From: an uncultured Pelagibacteraceae bacterium
GTDB taxonomy: Bacteria > Pseudomonadota > Alphaproteobacteria > Pelagibacterales > Pelagibacteraceae
Direction of reading: 5' to 3'
Assembly: GCA_902625035.1 (NCBI GenBank)
Contig: CACNZK010000007.1
Span: 1 to 64,000 of the forward strand
DNA: 64,000 nucleotides
The position numbers were made by a program, and so were the translations under genes. The notes under the pieces were generated by a model. It did no database searches and had not been told where the DNA came from. It worked only from the letters and a program-made list of their open reading frames with translations. This document shows positions 32,535 to 41,035 of this stretch, piece by piece. Each line of letters begins with the position of its first letter. The first letter of the stretch is position 1.

Positions 32535-33412
32535 GCTGCTTTTTTTTTTCTAACTAGTTGCTGATAACTTTCGTTTAAGCCAATTATTAGATCGCAAACT
32601 TTAAATTCATTTTCAGCAATACACGATACTGGAGTTACTTCAGCTGCAGTTCCAGTTAAAAAACATCCAATAAAATTTTTCAATTCATTCGGATTAATTT
32701 TTCTTTCATGAACTTTAATATTTTTTGATTTTGCAATTTCAATTACTGTCCTTCTTGTAATTCCATCCAGAAAAGAGTCTGGAACAGGTGTATGAAGGGC
32801 ACCACTCTTATCTTTAAAAAAAATATTTGCACCAGTTGCTTCAGCAATATTACCCTCATGATCTAACATTAAAGAATCTGTATAGCCATTTTTTTCTGCT
32901 TCATGTTTTGAGAGTGTACATATCATATATAGACCTGAAGCTTTTGTATCCCATGGTATTGTATTGGGAGCTGGCCTTCTCCAATTTGAAATATTTAATC
33001 TAATTCCCTCAACTTTTAATTTTGGATCAAAATATGAACCCCATTCCCAAGTTGCTATTGCAACATGAATTTTTGTTTGTTGCGCTGAGATCGCCATCAT
33101 CTCACTACCTCTCCAAGCTACTGGTCTTACATACCCATTATCAACTTTTTGATTTTTAATTATGGAATTTGAAGCGGCATTTATATCAGCTTCAGAGTAA
33201 GGTATCTCGAAACCCATTCGTCTTGCTGAGTGAAAAAATCTAGAGGTATGTTCCTCTAGTTTGAAAATTGAACCATCATAAACTCTCTCACCTTCAAAAA
33301 CACAGCTAGCGTAATGTAATCCATGGCTTAAAACATGCACTTTAACATTTGACCAATCCACTAATTCGCCGTTGTACCATATTTTACCAGATCTTTTATC
33401 GTAAGGTATCAT
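32531..33412 (-). CDS. ilvE: IlvE, branched-chain-amino-acid aminotransferase
   Basis: PLP enzyme (fold type IV) for the last step of Leu, Ile and Val synthesis. The 293-residue protein has the opening KIWYNGELVDWSNVKVHVLSHGLHYASCVFEGER, PLP lysine in IPWDTKASGLYM, LDHEGNIAEATGANIFF and the C-terminal FLTGTAAEVTPV. Divergence from a MarR/response-regulator pair is an arrangement I recall from other alphaproteobacteria. It has a good predicted promoter of its own. Confidence 0.95.
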   Translation of the reverse strand: MIPYDKRSGKIWYNGELVDWSNVKVHVLSHGLHYASCVFEGERVYDGSIFKLEEHTSRFFHSARRMGFEIPYSEADINAASNSIIKNQKVDNGYVRPVAWRGSEMMAISAQQTKIHVAIATWEWGSYFDPKLKVEGIRLNISNWRRPAPNTIPWDTKASGLYMICTLSKHEAEKNGYTDSLMLDHEGNIAEATGANIFFKDKSGALHTPVPDSFLDGITRRTVIEIAKSKNIKVHERKINPNELKNFIGCFLTGTAAEVTPVSCIAENEFKVCDLIIGLNESYQQLVRKKKAA

Positions 33413-33430
33413 GTCTGAAATATAAAATTA

Positions 33431-33459
33431 TTACTGAAAAATATCTATGTATATATAAT
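33431..33459 (+). promoter_or_regulatory. Predicted petP-like/petR-like promoter
   Basis: TTACTG at 33431-33436 and a perfect TATAAT at 33454-33459 are separated by 17 nt, with the start near 33466 and only about 15 nt of leader to the ATG. The -35 is weak, typical of a regulated promoter. It is interleaved with the ilvE promoter on the other strand. Confidence 0.45.
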
Positions 33460-33466
33460 ATGTCAA
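33438..33466 (-). promoter_or_regulatory. Predicted ilvE promoter
   Basis: On the minus strand, a perfect TTGACA (33466-33461) and TATTTT (33443-33438) are separated by 17 nt, placing the start about 20 nt before the ilvE ATG. It overlaps the divergent petP-like promoter, so RNA polymerase cannot occupy both at once. A regulator binding here would affect both genes (inference). Confidence 0.55.
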
Positions 33467-33481
33467 TATAACTTACCTGTG

Positions 33482-33919
33482 ATGAAAGAGCTTTTATATT
33501 TAAAAGATGAACAATTAAAACATTTAATTGAAAAATTATTTATAAGTTATAGAGAAACTTTTTCAGACTCAAAAAGAATCCTCAATAAATATCATATTGG
33601 CCTAGCTCATCAAAAAACTATTCATTTAATATCCATGTATGAGGGAATATCCATTTCACAACTTATGAAGAAGCTTAAAGTATCTAAGCAAAGTCTAAAT
33701 AGAGTTTTAAAAGATTTAATCAAACTTGAGATAGTTTTCTTCAACAAAGATGAAAGTGACACAAGAATTAAACATATTTTTCTTAATGAAAAAGGAAAAA
33801 AAATTTTTAATGAAATTTTTGAGGTACAAAAAAAAAGAATTTACAATGCTTTACTTAATTCAAGTTCACAAGAAGTGCTTAATTTTGATGAAGTTTTAAA
33901 TAGAATTATAAATGGATAA
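33482..33919 (+). CDS. petP: MarR-family transcriptional regulator, PetP-like
   Basis: A MarR winged-helix protein of about 145 residues: helices around LAHQKTIHLISMYEGISISQLMKKLKVSKQSLNRVLKDL, then the wing VFFNKDESDTRIKHIFLNEKGKKIF. ATG 33482 is preferred over the GTG three bases upstream. It is followed with an 8-nt overlap by an OmpR-type response regulator. In Rhodobacter capsulatus the MarR-type PetP and response regulator PetR form such a pair, linked to the petABC genes, and petABC lies about 8 kb away here. The symbol rests on this arrangement plus family membership. Confidence 0.65.
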   Translation: MKELLYLKDEQLKHLIEKLFISYRETFSDSKRILNKYHIGLAHQKTIHLISMYEGISISQLMKKLKVSKQSLNRVLKDLIKLEIVFFNKDESDTRIKHIFLNEKGKKIFNEIFEVQKKRIYNALLNSSSQEVLNFDEVLNRIING

Positions 33920-34589
33920 ATTTATTGCTCATATTTTAGTGGTAGATGATGATGAGGGAATTAGATCTTTGTTAAAAAAATATCTTAATGAAAAAAAATA
34001 TTTGGTTTCTACAGCTGATAGTGCTGAAAATGCCTTAGAGAAAGTAAAAATTATGAAATTTGATTTGATTATTCTCGATATAATGATGCCCGGAAAAAGT
34101 GGGCTTGATTTTTTAAATCAAAATAAAGAGCACATCAACACTCCAGTAATCTTATTAACTGCAAAAGGTGAGCCAAATGAAAGAATACAGGGGTTAGAGA
34201 TGGGCGCCGATGATTATTTACCCAAACCATTTGAACCCAAAGAACTCGATTTAAGAATTAAAAATATTATTAATAAAACCAAACAAAGTAACTTAAAGAG
34301 AATTATAGAGTTTGAAAATATTAAAATTGATTTGAACAAACAAATTATTTTTCAAAATAATTTGGAATTTAAGATTAATAATACAGAAAAAATAATATTA
34401 GAAAGAATGATTAATAATCCTGGAAAAATATTTGCAAGAGATGAAATTGGAAAATTAATTGATTTAGATAAAGAAAGATCAATAGATGTAATTATAACTA
34501 GATTAAGAAAGAAAATTGAGATTGATCCAAAAAACCCAAAATTTCTTCAAACAATAAGGGGAGCTGGCTATGTTTTATGGATTGAATAA
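33912..34589 (+). CDS. petR: OmpR-family response regulator, PetR-like
   Basis: A 225-residue two-domain regulator. The receiver domain has the acidic pocket (LVVDDDEG), phospho-acceptor Asp near 56 in LIILDIMMPG, the conserved Thr/Lys (LLTAKGE; DYLPKPF). The C-terminal winged helix ends VIITRLRKKIEIDPKNPKFLQTIRGAGYVL. The upstream MarR gene overlaps by 8 nt and the downstream histidine kinase by 20 nt, so the three are one unit. It could equally be named OmpR. PetR is favoured because of the MarR partner. Confidence 0.75.
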   Translation: MDKFIAHILVVDDDEGIRSLLKKYLNEKKYLVSTADSAENALEKVKIMKFDLIILDIMMPGKSGLDFLNQNKEHINTPVILLTAKGEPNERIQGLEMGADDYLPKPFEPKELDLRIKNIINKTKQSNLKRIIEFENIKIDLNKQIIFQNNLEFKINNTEKIILERMINNPGKIFARDEIGKLIDLDKERSIDVIITRLRKKIEIDPKNPKFLQTIRGAGYVLWIE

Positions 34590-35889
34590 ATTCTTTAAAA
34601 ATTTATTACCTAAAAGATTGTTCTACAGGGCTCTTCTTATAGTAGCTATTCCAATAATTTTAATTCAATTGACAATCACTATTGTATTTTTTGACAGTCT
34701 TTGGATCAAAACAAATAAAGGAATGACAAGAGCTCTTGTTGGTGAAATACAAACCTTTATTGAAGTTTACAGTAATGACGAATATGAAAAAGATGAAATA
34801 AAGAATATCTTTTCCTTAAATCAGGATTTAAATATTGAATTTATTGAAGACGATAATTTTAATTTTTTTTATAATGAAAGATGGTTTAGTCCGATTGATA
34901 GAACTTTAAGGAGAGAATTAAAATCTAAATTTGGATCAGAAATATTTTGGTTTGATACAACTAGCTATAAAGAATTAGTTGAATTAAGGATAAAATATCA
35001 AAATGGTTATTTTAAATTTATAGTTCCAAAAGATAGACTTACAAGTACCTCAGCAAGATTATTTGGGTTATGGATCACTGTTCCAGCTTTTGTAGTTGTA
35101 ATTATATCTTTAATTTTTTTAAAAAATCAAACGAGGCCTATTACAGCATTGGCCAAAGCTGCGGAAAAATTTGGAAGAGGTGAAAGTGTTGATGAATTCA
35201 AACCTTCTGGCGCAGCTGAAATTCGTCAAGCTGGTTATGAATTTGACAGGATGAGAAAAAGAATAATGAGACATCTCAACCAAAGATCAGAAATGCTCTC
35301 AGGAATTAGTCATGATTTAAGAACTCCTTTAACAAGAATGAAGCTACAAACAGCATTTATAAAAGATAAACCTTTGGCAAGTAAATTGACTGAAGACATT
35401 AATGAAATGGAAAAAATGCTCAATGAATACTTGCAATTTACTAGTTCATCATTTCTTGAACAAGATGAACTTTTTGATCTAAGTGAGTTAATGAATGAAA
35501 TTATAATAAAATATAATAACGAAAATATTTTAAAAAATATTCCATCTAAGATTTATTTTAACGGGAGAAAAAATTTAATAAAAAGATGTCTTAATAATCT
35601 GATTGATAATTCCATTAAATATGGAAATAAATTAAATGTTGAACTTTCAAAAAAAAAAATGAGTTTGGTCATTAAAGTTGAAGATGACGGTCCGGGCATA
35701 CCAGAAAACGAATATGAGAATGTTTTTAAGCCTTTTTATAAAATTGATAAAGGAAGAGCAGATTCTAAATCAAGCGTGGGTTTAGGACTATCAATAGCTT
35801 CTGATATTATACGGTCACATGGTGGAAATATTAAGCTTAATAAATCTTCCTATAATGGCCTTGAAGTTAAGATTTTTTTACCCGTTTAA
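34570..35889 (+). CDS. Sensor histidine kinase, EnvZ-like
   Basis: A 439-residue membrane kinase: transmembrane helices near 20-42 and 164-185 flank a ~120-residue periplasmic sensor, followed by HAMP (RPITALAKAAEKFGRG), the HisKA box SGISHDLRTPLTRMK with phospho-His near 248, and HATPase boxes NLIDNSIKYG, VEDDGPGIP and GLGLSIA. Topology and order after an OmpR-type regulator resemble EnvZ. It should phosphorylate the preceding response regulator. The stimulus is unknown. Its final 23 nt overlap the end of convergent ubiK. Confidence 0.9.
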   Translation: MFYGLNKFFKNLLPKRLFYRALLIVAIPIILIQLTITIVFFDSLWIKTNKGMTRALVGEIQTFIEVYSNDEYEKDEIKNIFSLNQDLNIEFIEDDNFNFFYNERWFSPIDRTLRRELKSKFGSEIFWFDTTSYKELVELRIKYQNGYFKFIVPKDRLTSTSARLFGLWITVPAFVVVIISLIFLKNQTRPITALAKAAEKFGRGESVDEFKPSGAAEIRQAGYEFDRMRKRIMRHLNQRSEMLSGISHDLRTPLTRMKLQTAFIKDKPLASKLTEDINEMEKMLNEYLQFTSSSFLEQDELFDLSELMNEIIIKYNNENILKNIPSKIYFNGRKNLIKRCLNNLIDNSIKYGNKLNVELSKKKMSLVIKVEDDGPGIPENEYENVFKPFYKIDKGRADSKSSVGLGLSIASDIIRSHGGNIKLNKSSYNGLEVKIFLPV

Positions 35890-36115
35890 TCTTTTTTTTT
35901 AAAACTGTTTTTTTTGCAAGTTCTTTCTCTAAATTTTCGACTCTTTTAGTTAAGATATCAAAATCATCCTTACTCGTTAATTTCATTTTGAATACAATTT
36001 CATCTCTTTTTGATTTTAAAATGTTTACTATCTCATTTTTCAAGTCTCTAGATGAGACCAATCCTTGTTCTAGAAGTTTAGTTAATTTATCAAATACAAA
36101 TTTTGAATTTTTCAT
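35867..36115 (-). CDS. ubiK: UbiK-like (BMFP-domain) accessory factor
   Basis: An 82-residue protein of the BMFP/UbiK type: an N-terminal amphipathic stretch (FDKLTKLLEQGLVSSRDLKNEI), the KLTSKDDFDILTKRVENLEKEL segment with a C-terminal coiled coil and a very basic tail. In gammaproteobacteria UbiK assists late ubiquinone synthesis and binds lipids; BMFP proteins are trimeric coiled coils. It is a single gene divergent from lgt, with its 3' end inside the histidine kinase gene. Confidence 0.75.
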   Translation of the reverse strand: MKNSKFVFDKLTKLLEQGLVSSRDLKNEIVNILKSKRDEIVFKMKLTSKDDFDILTKRVENLEKELAKKTVLKKKIKRVKKS

Positions 36116-36165
36116 ATATTTATTAAATAAGTTATTATATCTTTAATCTATTATTATAATTAAAA

Positions 36166-36942
36166 ATGTTCATTAATAATTTTGACCCAGTTGCATTTAG
36201 TTTATTTTCACTAGAATTTAGATGGTATTCTTTATCATATATATTTGGAATTCTCGCTGGATGGGTTTTAGCAAAAAGAATTTTTATAAAAGATGATAAT
36301 TTAAAAGAGAAATTTGACGACTACATTACTTATATAATTTTAGGTATTATAATTGGTGGAAGATTAGGTTACGTAATATTTTATAATTTAGATTACTATT
36401 TAGAGAACATTTTCGAAATTTTTAAAATTTGGAATGGAGGAATGTCATTCCATGGTGGACTATTGGGTGTAATTGTGATGAGCATATGGTTTGCAAAAAA
36501 ACATAATCATAAATCTTATATTTATCTTGATATTGTCTCGTTAGTCGCCCCAATAGGAATTTTTTTTGGACGTATTTCAAATTTTATAAATTCAGAGCTT
36601 TATGGCAAAGAAACAACTTTACCATTGGGAGTTAAATTTGAAAAAATTGATGAAATATATCGTCATCCATCTCAACTTTATGAGGCTTTTTTTGAGGGAC
36701 TGTTATTATTTTTTATATTAATATATTTTAGAAACGCGTCCTCAGCTAAAAATCCTGGTTTCCTATCAGGAATATTTTTAATATTTTACTCTGTTTTCAG
36801 ATTTTTTATAGAATTTTTAAGAATGCCAGATGAACAATTAGGTTACGTTCTATTTAACTTAAGTATGGGGCAAATTTTATGTTTAGTTTTTTTTATATTT
36901 GGTTCTTATTTGACTTTAAAAAAATATGACCCTCAAAAATAA
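36166..36942 (+). CDS. lgt: Lgt, prolipoprotein diacylglyceryl transferase
   Basis: Inner-membrane enzyme that attaches diacylglycerol to the lipobox cysteine of prolipoproteins. The 258-residue protein is multi-spanning and has the family motifs GGRLGYVIFYN, MSFHGGLLG and GRISNFINSELYG (Lgt signature), and RHPSQLYEAF. Order lgt-midA-pgeF is common in alphaproteobacteria. The next gene overlaps by 17 nt. Confidence 0.97.
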   Translation: MFINNFDPVAFSLFSLEFRWYSLSYIFGILAGWVLAKRIFIKDDNLKEKFDDYITYIILGIIIGGRLGYVIFYNLDYYLENIFEIFKIWNGGMSFHGGLLGVIVMSIWFAKKHNHKSYIYLDIVSLVAPIGIFFGRISNFINSELYGKETTLPLGVKFEKIDEIYRHPSQLYEAFFEGLLLFFILIYFRNASSAKNPGFLSGIFLIFYSVFRFFIEFLRMPDEQLGYVLFNLSMGQILCLVFFIFGSYLTLKKYDPQK

Positions 36943-37975
36943 TTTTGAAATCTCTCTAGATAAATTTATCAATTTTGCTCTATATGATAAAAAAAAAGGA
37001 TACTATATGCAAAAAAATCCTTTCGGGTTAAAGGGTGATTTTATAACTGCACCAAATATTTCTAGAATGTTTTCTGAAATGATAGCTGTTTGGATTTTAG
37101 GCTTTTGGGAAAATTTAGGAAGACCAAAAAAAATTAATTTAGTGGAACTTGGTGCGGGAAATGGCGAAATGATGAAAATATTTTTAGAAACTTTTAAAAA
37201 ATTTCCAGCATTTTTAGATTCGTGTAATATTTTAATTCATGAAAAAAGTCTTAAATTAAAGAAAATTCAAAAAAACAAATTAGAAAAAGAAAGAGTTATT
37301 TGGGTTTCTGATCTGAAACAAATAAAAAAATCTCCAACTATTTTTATTGCAAACGAATTTTTTGATGCAATAGCAATAAAACAATTTATTAAAAAAAAAA
37401 ATCTTTGGTTTGAAAGATACGTAAATTTTAAAAATCAAAAAAAAGCTTTTTTTTGTGAAAAAAAGTTTAATATGAAAAAATTTGAAAAAGAAATTGATTA
37501 TAATATTTCAAAAGATCAAAAATTTATTGAGTACTCATTAATTGGAGTAAATTATTTAAAAAAAATCACTAAAATAATTAAAAAAAATAATGGCGGTCTT
37601 CTAATGATAGATTACGGTTATATGGAAAAGAAGATGAAAAATACTCTTAAATCGATTTCAAATCACAAACATAGCAGTGTTTTAAAAAATATTGGTACTT
37701 CAGATATTACTCATAATATCAATTTTTTCTTATTTAAGAAAATAATAAAGAAATTAGGTGGTTTAAATGACTTAATAACAACTCAAGGAAGCTTTTTAGT
37801 AAAATTAGGAATAAAAAATAGAGCAGAAATAATATCTCAAAATCAAAGCTTTTCAAAAAAAGCAGATATTTATTTTAGATTAAAAAGATTAATAGATGAG
37901 AAAGAAATGGGAAATTTGTTTAAAGTAATGTTTATCAAAAACAAACGCAATAAATATAAGTTAGGGTTTAATTGA
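36926..37975 (+). CDS. MidA/NDUFAF7-family SAM-dependent methyltransferase (COG1565)
   Basis: A 349-residue protein of the family whose mitochondrial member NDUFAF7 (MidA) dimethylates an arginine of complex I subunit NDUFS2. Features include FALYDKKKGYYMQKNPFGLKGDFITAPNISRMF, the SAM motif LVELGAGNGEMM near 73-84, FIANEFFDAIAIKQF and LLMIDYGY. A complex I assembly role in this bacterium is plausible by homology but unproven. It overlaps both neighbours, so it is coupled to lgt and pgeF. Confidence 0.85.
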   Translation: MTLKNNFEISLDKFINFALYDKKKGYYMQKNPFGLKGDFITAPNISRMFSEMIAVWILGFWENLGRPKKINLVELGAGNGEMMKIFLETFKKFPAFLDSCNILIHEKSLKLKKIQKNKLEKERVIWVSDLKQIKKSPTIFIANEFFDAIAIKQFIKKKNLWFERYVNFKNQKKAFFCEKKFNMKKFEKEIDYNISKDQKFIEYSLIGVNYLKKITKIIKKNNGGLLMIDYGYMEKKMKNTLKSISNHKHSSVLKNIGTSDITHNINFFLFKKIIKKLGGLNDLITTQGSFLVKLGIKNRAEIISQNQSFSKKADIYFRLKRLIDEKEMGNLFKVMFIKNKRNKYKLGFN

Positions 37976-38730
37976 TAGTTTCAAAAAAATTATCCAAATT
38001 TAAAGAGATCAGTCATGGTTTTTTTAATAAAAAAGGTGGGTGTTCGAAAGGTATTTATAGAAGTTTAAATTGTGGACCAGGTTCCAATGACCATAAAAAA
38101 AAAATTATTGAAAATTTAAGAATTGTAAAAAATAAGATTAGTAGGAACTCAAAAAATATTTTTTTATTACATCAAATACATAGTAATAAATTTGTTTTCA
38201 TCAATAAATATTCCAAGTATCCTAAAAAAAAGAAAGCAGATGCATTAATTACTAATATTCCAAAATTGCCAATTGCAATTCTTACAGCTGATTGTGCACC
38301 AATATTAATTTATGATAAACAGAAAAAAATGATAGGTGCTATTCACGCTGGATGGAAAGGTGCATATAAAGGAATCATTTCAAAAGTGATAAATTTTATG
38401 ATTAAAAAAGGCTGTAAAAAAAAAGATATAATTGCAGCTATAGGTCCCTGTATTGCACAAAAAAATTATAATGTAAGAGAAGATTTTAGAAGAAAATTTC
38501 TAAAAAAAGATAAAAGAAATATGGTCTTTTTTAAAAAAAGAAAAAACTTAATTTGTTTTGATTTATCTAAATATATTAAATCACAACTCAAATTAATGAA
38601 AATTACAAATCTAGATACAATAAATATTGATACTTTTCCTAAAAAAAATAATTTTTTCAGCGCAAGAAGGTCTTTGCATTTAAATCATGATGATTATGGT
38701 AGAAATATTTCATTAATTATGATTAATTAG
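37972..38730 (+). CDS. pgeF: PgeF, peptidoglycan editing factor (laccase-domain family)
   Basis: A 252-residue Cu/Zn laccase-domain protein (YfiH/PgeF family, formerly polyphenol oxidase). Motifs are HGFFNKKGGCSKG, LLHQIHSNKF, AILTADCAPILI and GAIHAGWKGAYKGI, which contain the His/Cys metal ligands. In E. coli PgeF removes mis-incorporated L-Ser from peptidoglycan precursors. The start is TTG 37972, overlapping the midA-like stop by 4 nt. No better start is visible. Confidence 0.9.
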   Translation: MIVSKKLSKFKEISHGFFNKKGGCSKGIYRSLNCGPGSNDHKKKIIENLRIVKNKISRNSKNIFLLHQIHSNKFVFINKYSKYPKKKKADALITNIPKLPIAILTADCAPILIYDKQKKMIGAIHAGWKGAYKGIISKVINFMIKKGCKKKDIIAAIGPCIAQKNYNVREDFRRKFLKKDKRNMVFFKKRKNLICFDLSKYIKSQLKLMKITNLDTINIDTFPKKNNFFSARRSLHLNHDDYGRNISLIMIN

Positions 38731-38739
38731 GGTCTTTCA

Positions 38740-39672
38740 ATGAAATTATTAACTGGAAATAGCAATAAAGTTTTAAGTAAAAACATTGCTAAATACTTAA
38801 AAACAAAACTGGTAAACTCGAGTATTAGAAAATTTGCTGATGGTGAAATTTATATTGAAATAAATGAAAACATAAGAGGAAACAGTATTTTTATTGTTCA
38901 GTCTATCTCTTCTCCGGCAAATGATAATCTAATGGAATTGTTATTAAGTATTGATGCTCTTAAGAGGTCATCGGCGAAAAATATAACAGCGGTAATACCA
39001 TATTTTGGATATGCAAGACAAGATAGAAAAGTTGTTCCAAGAACCTCGATATCTGCAAAACTTGTTTCAAATTTAATTACTAAAGCTGGTGCAGATAGAG
39101 TGGTAACTGTAGATTTGCACGCGGGTCAAATTCAAGGTTTCTTTGACATTCCTGTTGACAACTTATTTTCTACTCCAATATTTGCAAGACACGCTAGAAA
39201 GAAAATTAAAAGTAAAAAAATTATTTGTGTTGCGCCTGACGTGGGAGGAACAGAAAGAGCTAGGGCACTTGGAAAACTTTTAAATGTAGGATTAGCTATT
39301 GTAGATAAAAGAAGACCAAAACCTGGGCAATCACAAGTTATGAACGTCATTGGTGATGTAAAAGGTCAAACCTGTATTATAGTTGATGATATAATCGATT
39401 CAGGTGGCACAATTGTTAATGCAGCGAAAGCTTTAAAATCAAGAGGAGCTAAAGAAGTTTATGTTTATATTACTCATGGAGTTTTAAGTGGAGACGCAGT
39501 AAAAAAAATAAAAAATTCAGTTATAAAAAATTTAGTAATCACTGATACAATTGACAATGTGGCTAAAACTAAAAATGTTAAAAATATTGAGGTTTTACCT
39601 ATTTCAGGCCTTATGGGCGAGGCAATTAAAAGAATTTCAAACTCCACATCTGTTTCAGATTTATTCAAATAA
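38740..39672 (+). CDS. prs: Prs, ribose-phosphate pyrophosphokinase
   Basis: Makes PRPP from ribose 5-phosphate and ATP for nucleotide, His and Trp synthesis. The 310 residues match class I PRPP synthetases, with the flexible loop region YFGYARQDRK, VTVDLHAGQIQGFFDIPVDNL and the PRPP-binding loop IIVDDIIDSGGTIVNAA. It follows pgeF by 9 nt and precedes rplY by 43 nt. Confidence 0.98.
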   Translation: MKLLTGNSNKVLSKNIAKYLKTKLVNSSIRKFADGEIYIEINENIRGNSIFIVQSISSPANDNLMELLLSIDALKRSSAKNITAVIPYFGYARQDRKVVPRTSISAKLVSNLITKAGADRVVTVDLHAGQIQGFFDIPVDNLFSTPIFARHARKKIKSKKIICVAPDVGGTERARALGKLLNVGLAIVDKRRPKPGQSQVMNVIGDVKGQTCIIVDDIIDSGGTIVNAAKALKSRGAKEVYVYITHGVLSGDAVKKIKNSVIKNLVITDTIDNVAKTKNVKNIEVLPISGLMGEAIKRISNSTSVSDLFK

Positions 39673-39715
39673 ATTCCTTGATTATTTGTAAACATGGGGT
39701 AAAAAACTCTGTTTT

Positions 39716-40444
39716 ATGAATTCGCTTGAAGCAAACATTAGAAATAACACTTCTAAAGGACAACTAAACACGATTAGAAACAGTGGAAATGTCCCTGCTA
39801 TTATCTATGGAGGTAAAGACCAAAATCAGAAAGTATCTATTTCAAAAAAACTTCTTAAAACATTAATTGAAAAAGAAAATTTTTTCTCAACAATTATATC
39901 TTTAAATGTAGATGGAAAACCTCAAAATGTTTTACCAAGAGAAATTAAATACCATATTATTAGTGATGAACCTACACATGTAGATTTTCTTCGAGTTATA
40001 CCAGGGGTAAAAATAAAAATTGAAATACCAGTAAATTTTATTAATCATGAGAAATCTCCAGGTTTGAAAAAAGGTGGCGTTTTGAACATTGTTAGAAGAA
40101 AAGTAGAGCTTAAATGTCCGAGTGAAAAAATTCCCGAAGGTTTAACTCTAGATCTCGATGGTGTTGATATCGGAGAAAGTTTTAAAATTTCATCAGTAAA
40201 ACTTGACCCTGAAGTTGTACCAACAATTCAAGGAAGAGATTTTGTAATAGCAACACTAGCAGCTCCAACAGTTATGAAAGAACCTGAAAAACCTGCTGAA
40301 ACTGAAACTGCAGAGGGTGAAGAAGGTACAGAGGGTGCAACTGCAGCGGCGGCCGAAGGAGATAAAGCTACTGCTGAGGGTGATAAAAAAGAAGGTGATG
40401 ATAAAAAACCTGCTGATAAAAAATCTCCTGAAGAAAAAAAATAA
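39716..40444 (+). CDS. rplY: 50S ribosomal protein L25 (CTC-type, long form)
   Basis: Binds 5S rRNA in the central protuberance. The N-terminal L25 domain (about 1-95; RNTSKGQLNTIRNSGNVPAIIYGG) is followed by the TL5/CTC beta domain (about 100-185; KKGGVLNIVRRKVELKCPSEKIPE). A C-terminal tail of about 55 residues is almost only Ala, Glu, Lys, Asp and Gly, a low-complexity extension also seen in other alphaproteobacterial L25 proteins. rplY-pth-ychF is a conserved order. Confidence 0.95.
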   Translation: MNSLEANIRNNTSKGQLNTIRNSGNVPAIIYGGKDQNQKVSISKKLLKTLIEKENFFSTIISLNVDGKPQNVLPREIKYHIISDEPTHVDFLRVIPGVKIKIEIPVNFINHEKSPGLKKGGVLNIVRRKVELKCPSEKIPEGLTLDLDGVDIGESFKISSVKLDPEVVPTIQGRDFVIATLAAPTVMKEPEKPAETETAEGEEGTEGATAAAAEGDKATAEGDKKEGDDKKPADKKSPEEKK

Positions 40445-40474
40445 TCAACTAAATTGAAAATTAATCAATAGATC

Positions 40475-41035
40475 ATGCTTTTATTTGTAGGTTTGGGTAA
40501 TCCAACGCCAGACAGCGAAAACAATCGACATAATGTCGGGTTTAAAATTATAGATGCTATTAACAAAAAATTTAGTTTATCAAAACAAAAACCGAAATTT
40601 AAAGGCCTTTTAACCACTGGTAATATAGGAAATGTGAAAGTTTATGCCATAAAACCTTTGACCTTTATGAATAATTCCGGAATTTGTATTAGAGAACTTA
40701 TTGAATATTTTAAAATTGATGCTCAAGATGTGATAGTTTTTCATGATGATCTAGATGTAGAATTTGGAAAAATCAAAGCTAAATTTGGAGGATCGAGCGC
40801 AGGACACAATGGAATTGCGTCGATCGATAAGTTTATCGGCAAAGATTATTCTAGAGTAAGAATAGGTATTGGTAAGCCAAAAGGAAACATCGAGGTTGCA
40901 GATTACGTTTTACAAAATTTTGACGAAGATGAGTCATTAGGCATTGAAAAAATATCTAACCACATAAATGACTCAATTTCTTTTCTTGTTGAAAAAAAAT
41001 TGGATCTTTTTTCTAGTACAGTAAATAATAAATAA
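40475..41035 (+). CDS. pth: Pth, peptidyl-tRNA hydrolase
   Basis: Recycles peptidyl-tRNA released by stalled ribosomes. The 186-residue protein has the family signatures GLGNPTPDSENNRHNVGF (catalytic His), KPLTFMNNSG, HDDLDVEFGKIKAKFGGSSAGHNGI and RVRIGIGKP. Length is standard. Its stop overlaps the ychF start by one base, a very common bacterial pairing. Confidence 0.97.
   Translation: MLLFVGLGNPTPDSENNRHNVGFKIIDAINKKFSLSKQKPKFKGLLTTGNIGNVKVYAIKPLTFMNNSGICIRELIEYFKIDAQDVIVFHDDLDVEFGKIKAKFGGSSAGHNGIASIDKFIGKDYSRVRIGIGKPKGNIEVADYVLQNFDEDESLGIEKISNHINDSISFLVEKKLDLFSSTVNNK

Noticed and set aside
32522-32548. Possible terminator: CAGC/GCTG stem and a T tract after pgsA
   Set aside because: The stem is only 4 bp with a 9-nt loop, and the T tract encodes the Lys-rich end of ilvE on the other strand.
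35869-35900. Possible terminator: AAGATT/AATCTT stem followed by T residues at the kinase/ubiK overlap
   Set aside because: A mostly A/T 6-bp stem with a 13-nt loop is expected by chance in DNA this AT-rich; kept only as a note.
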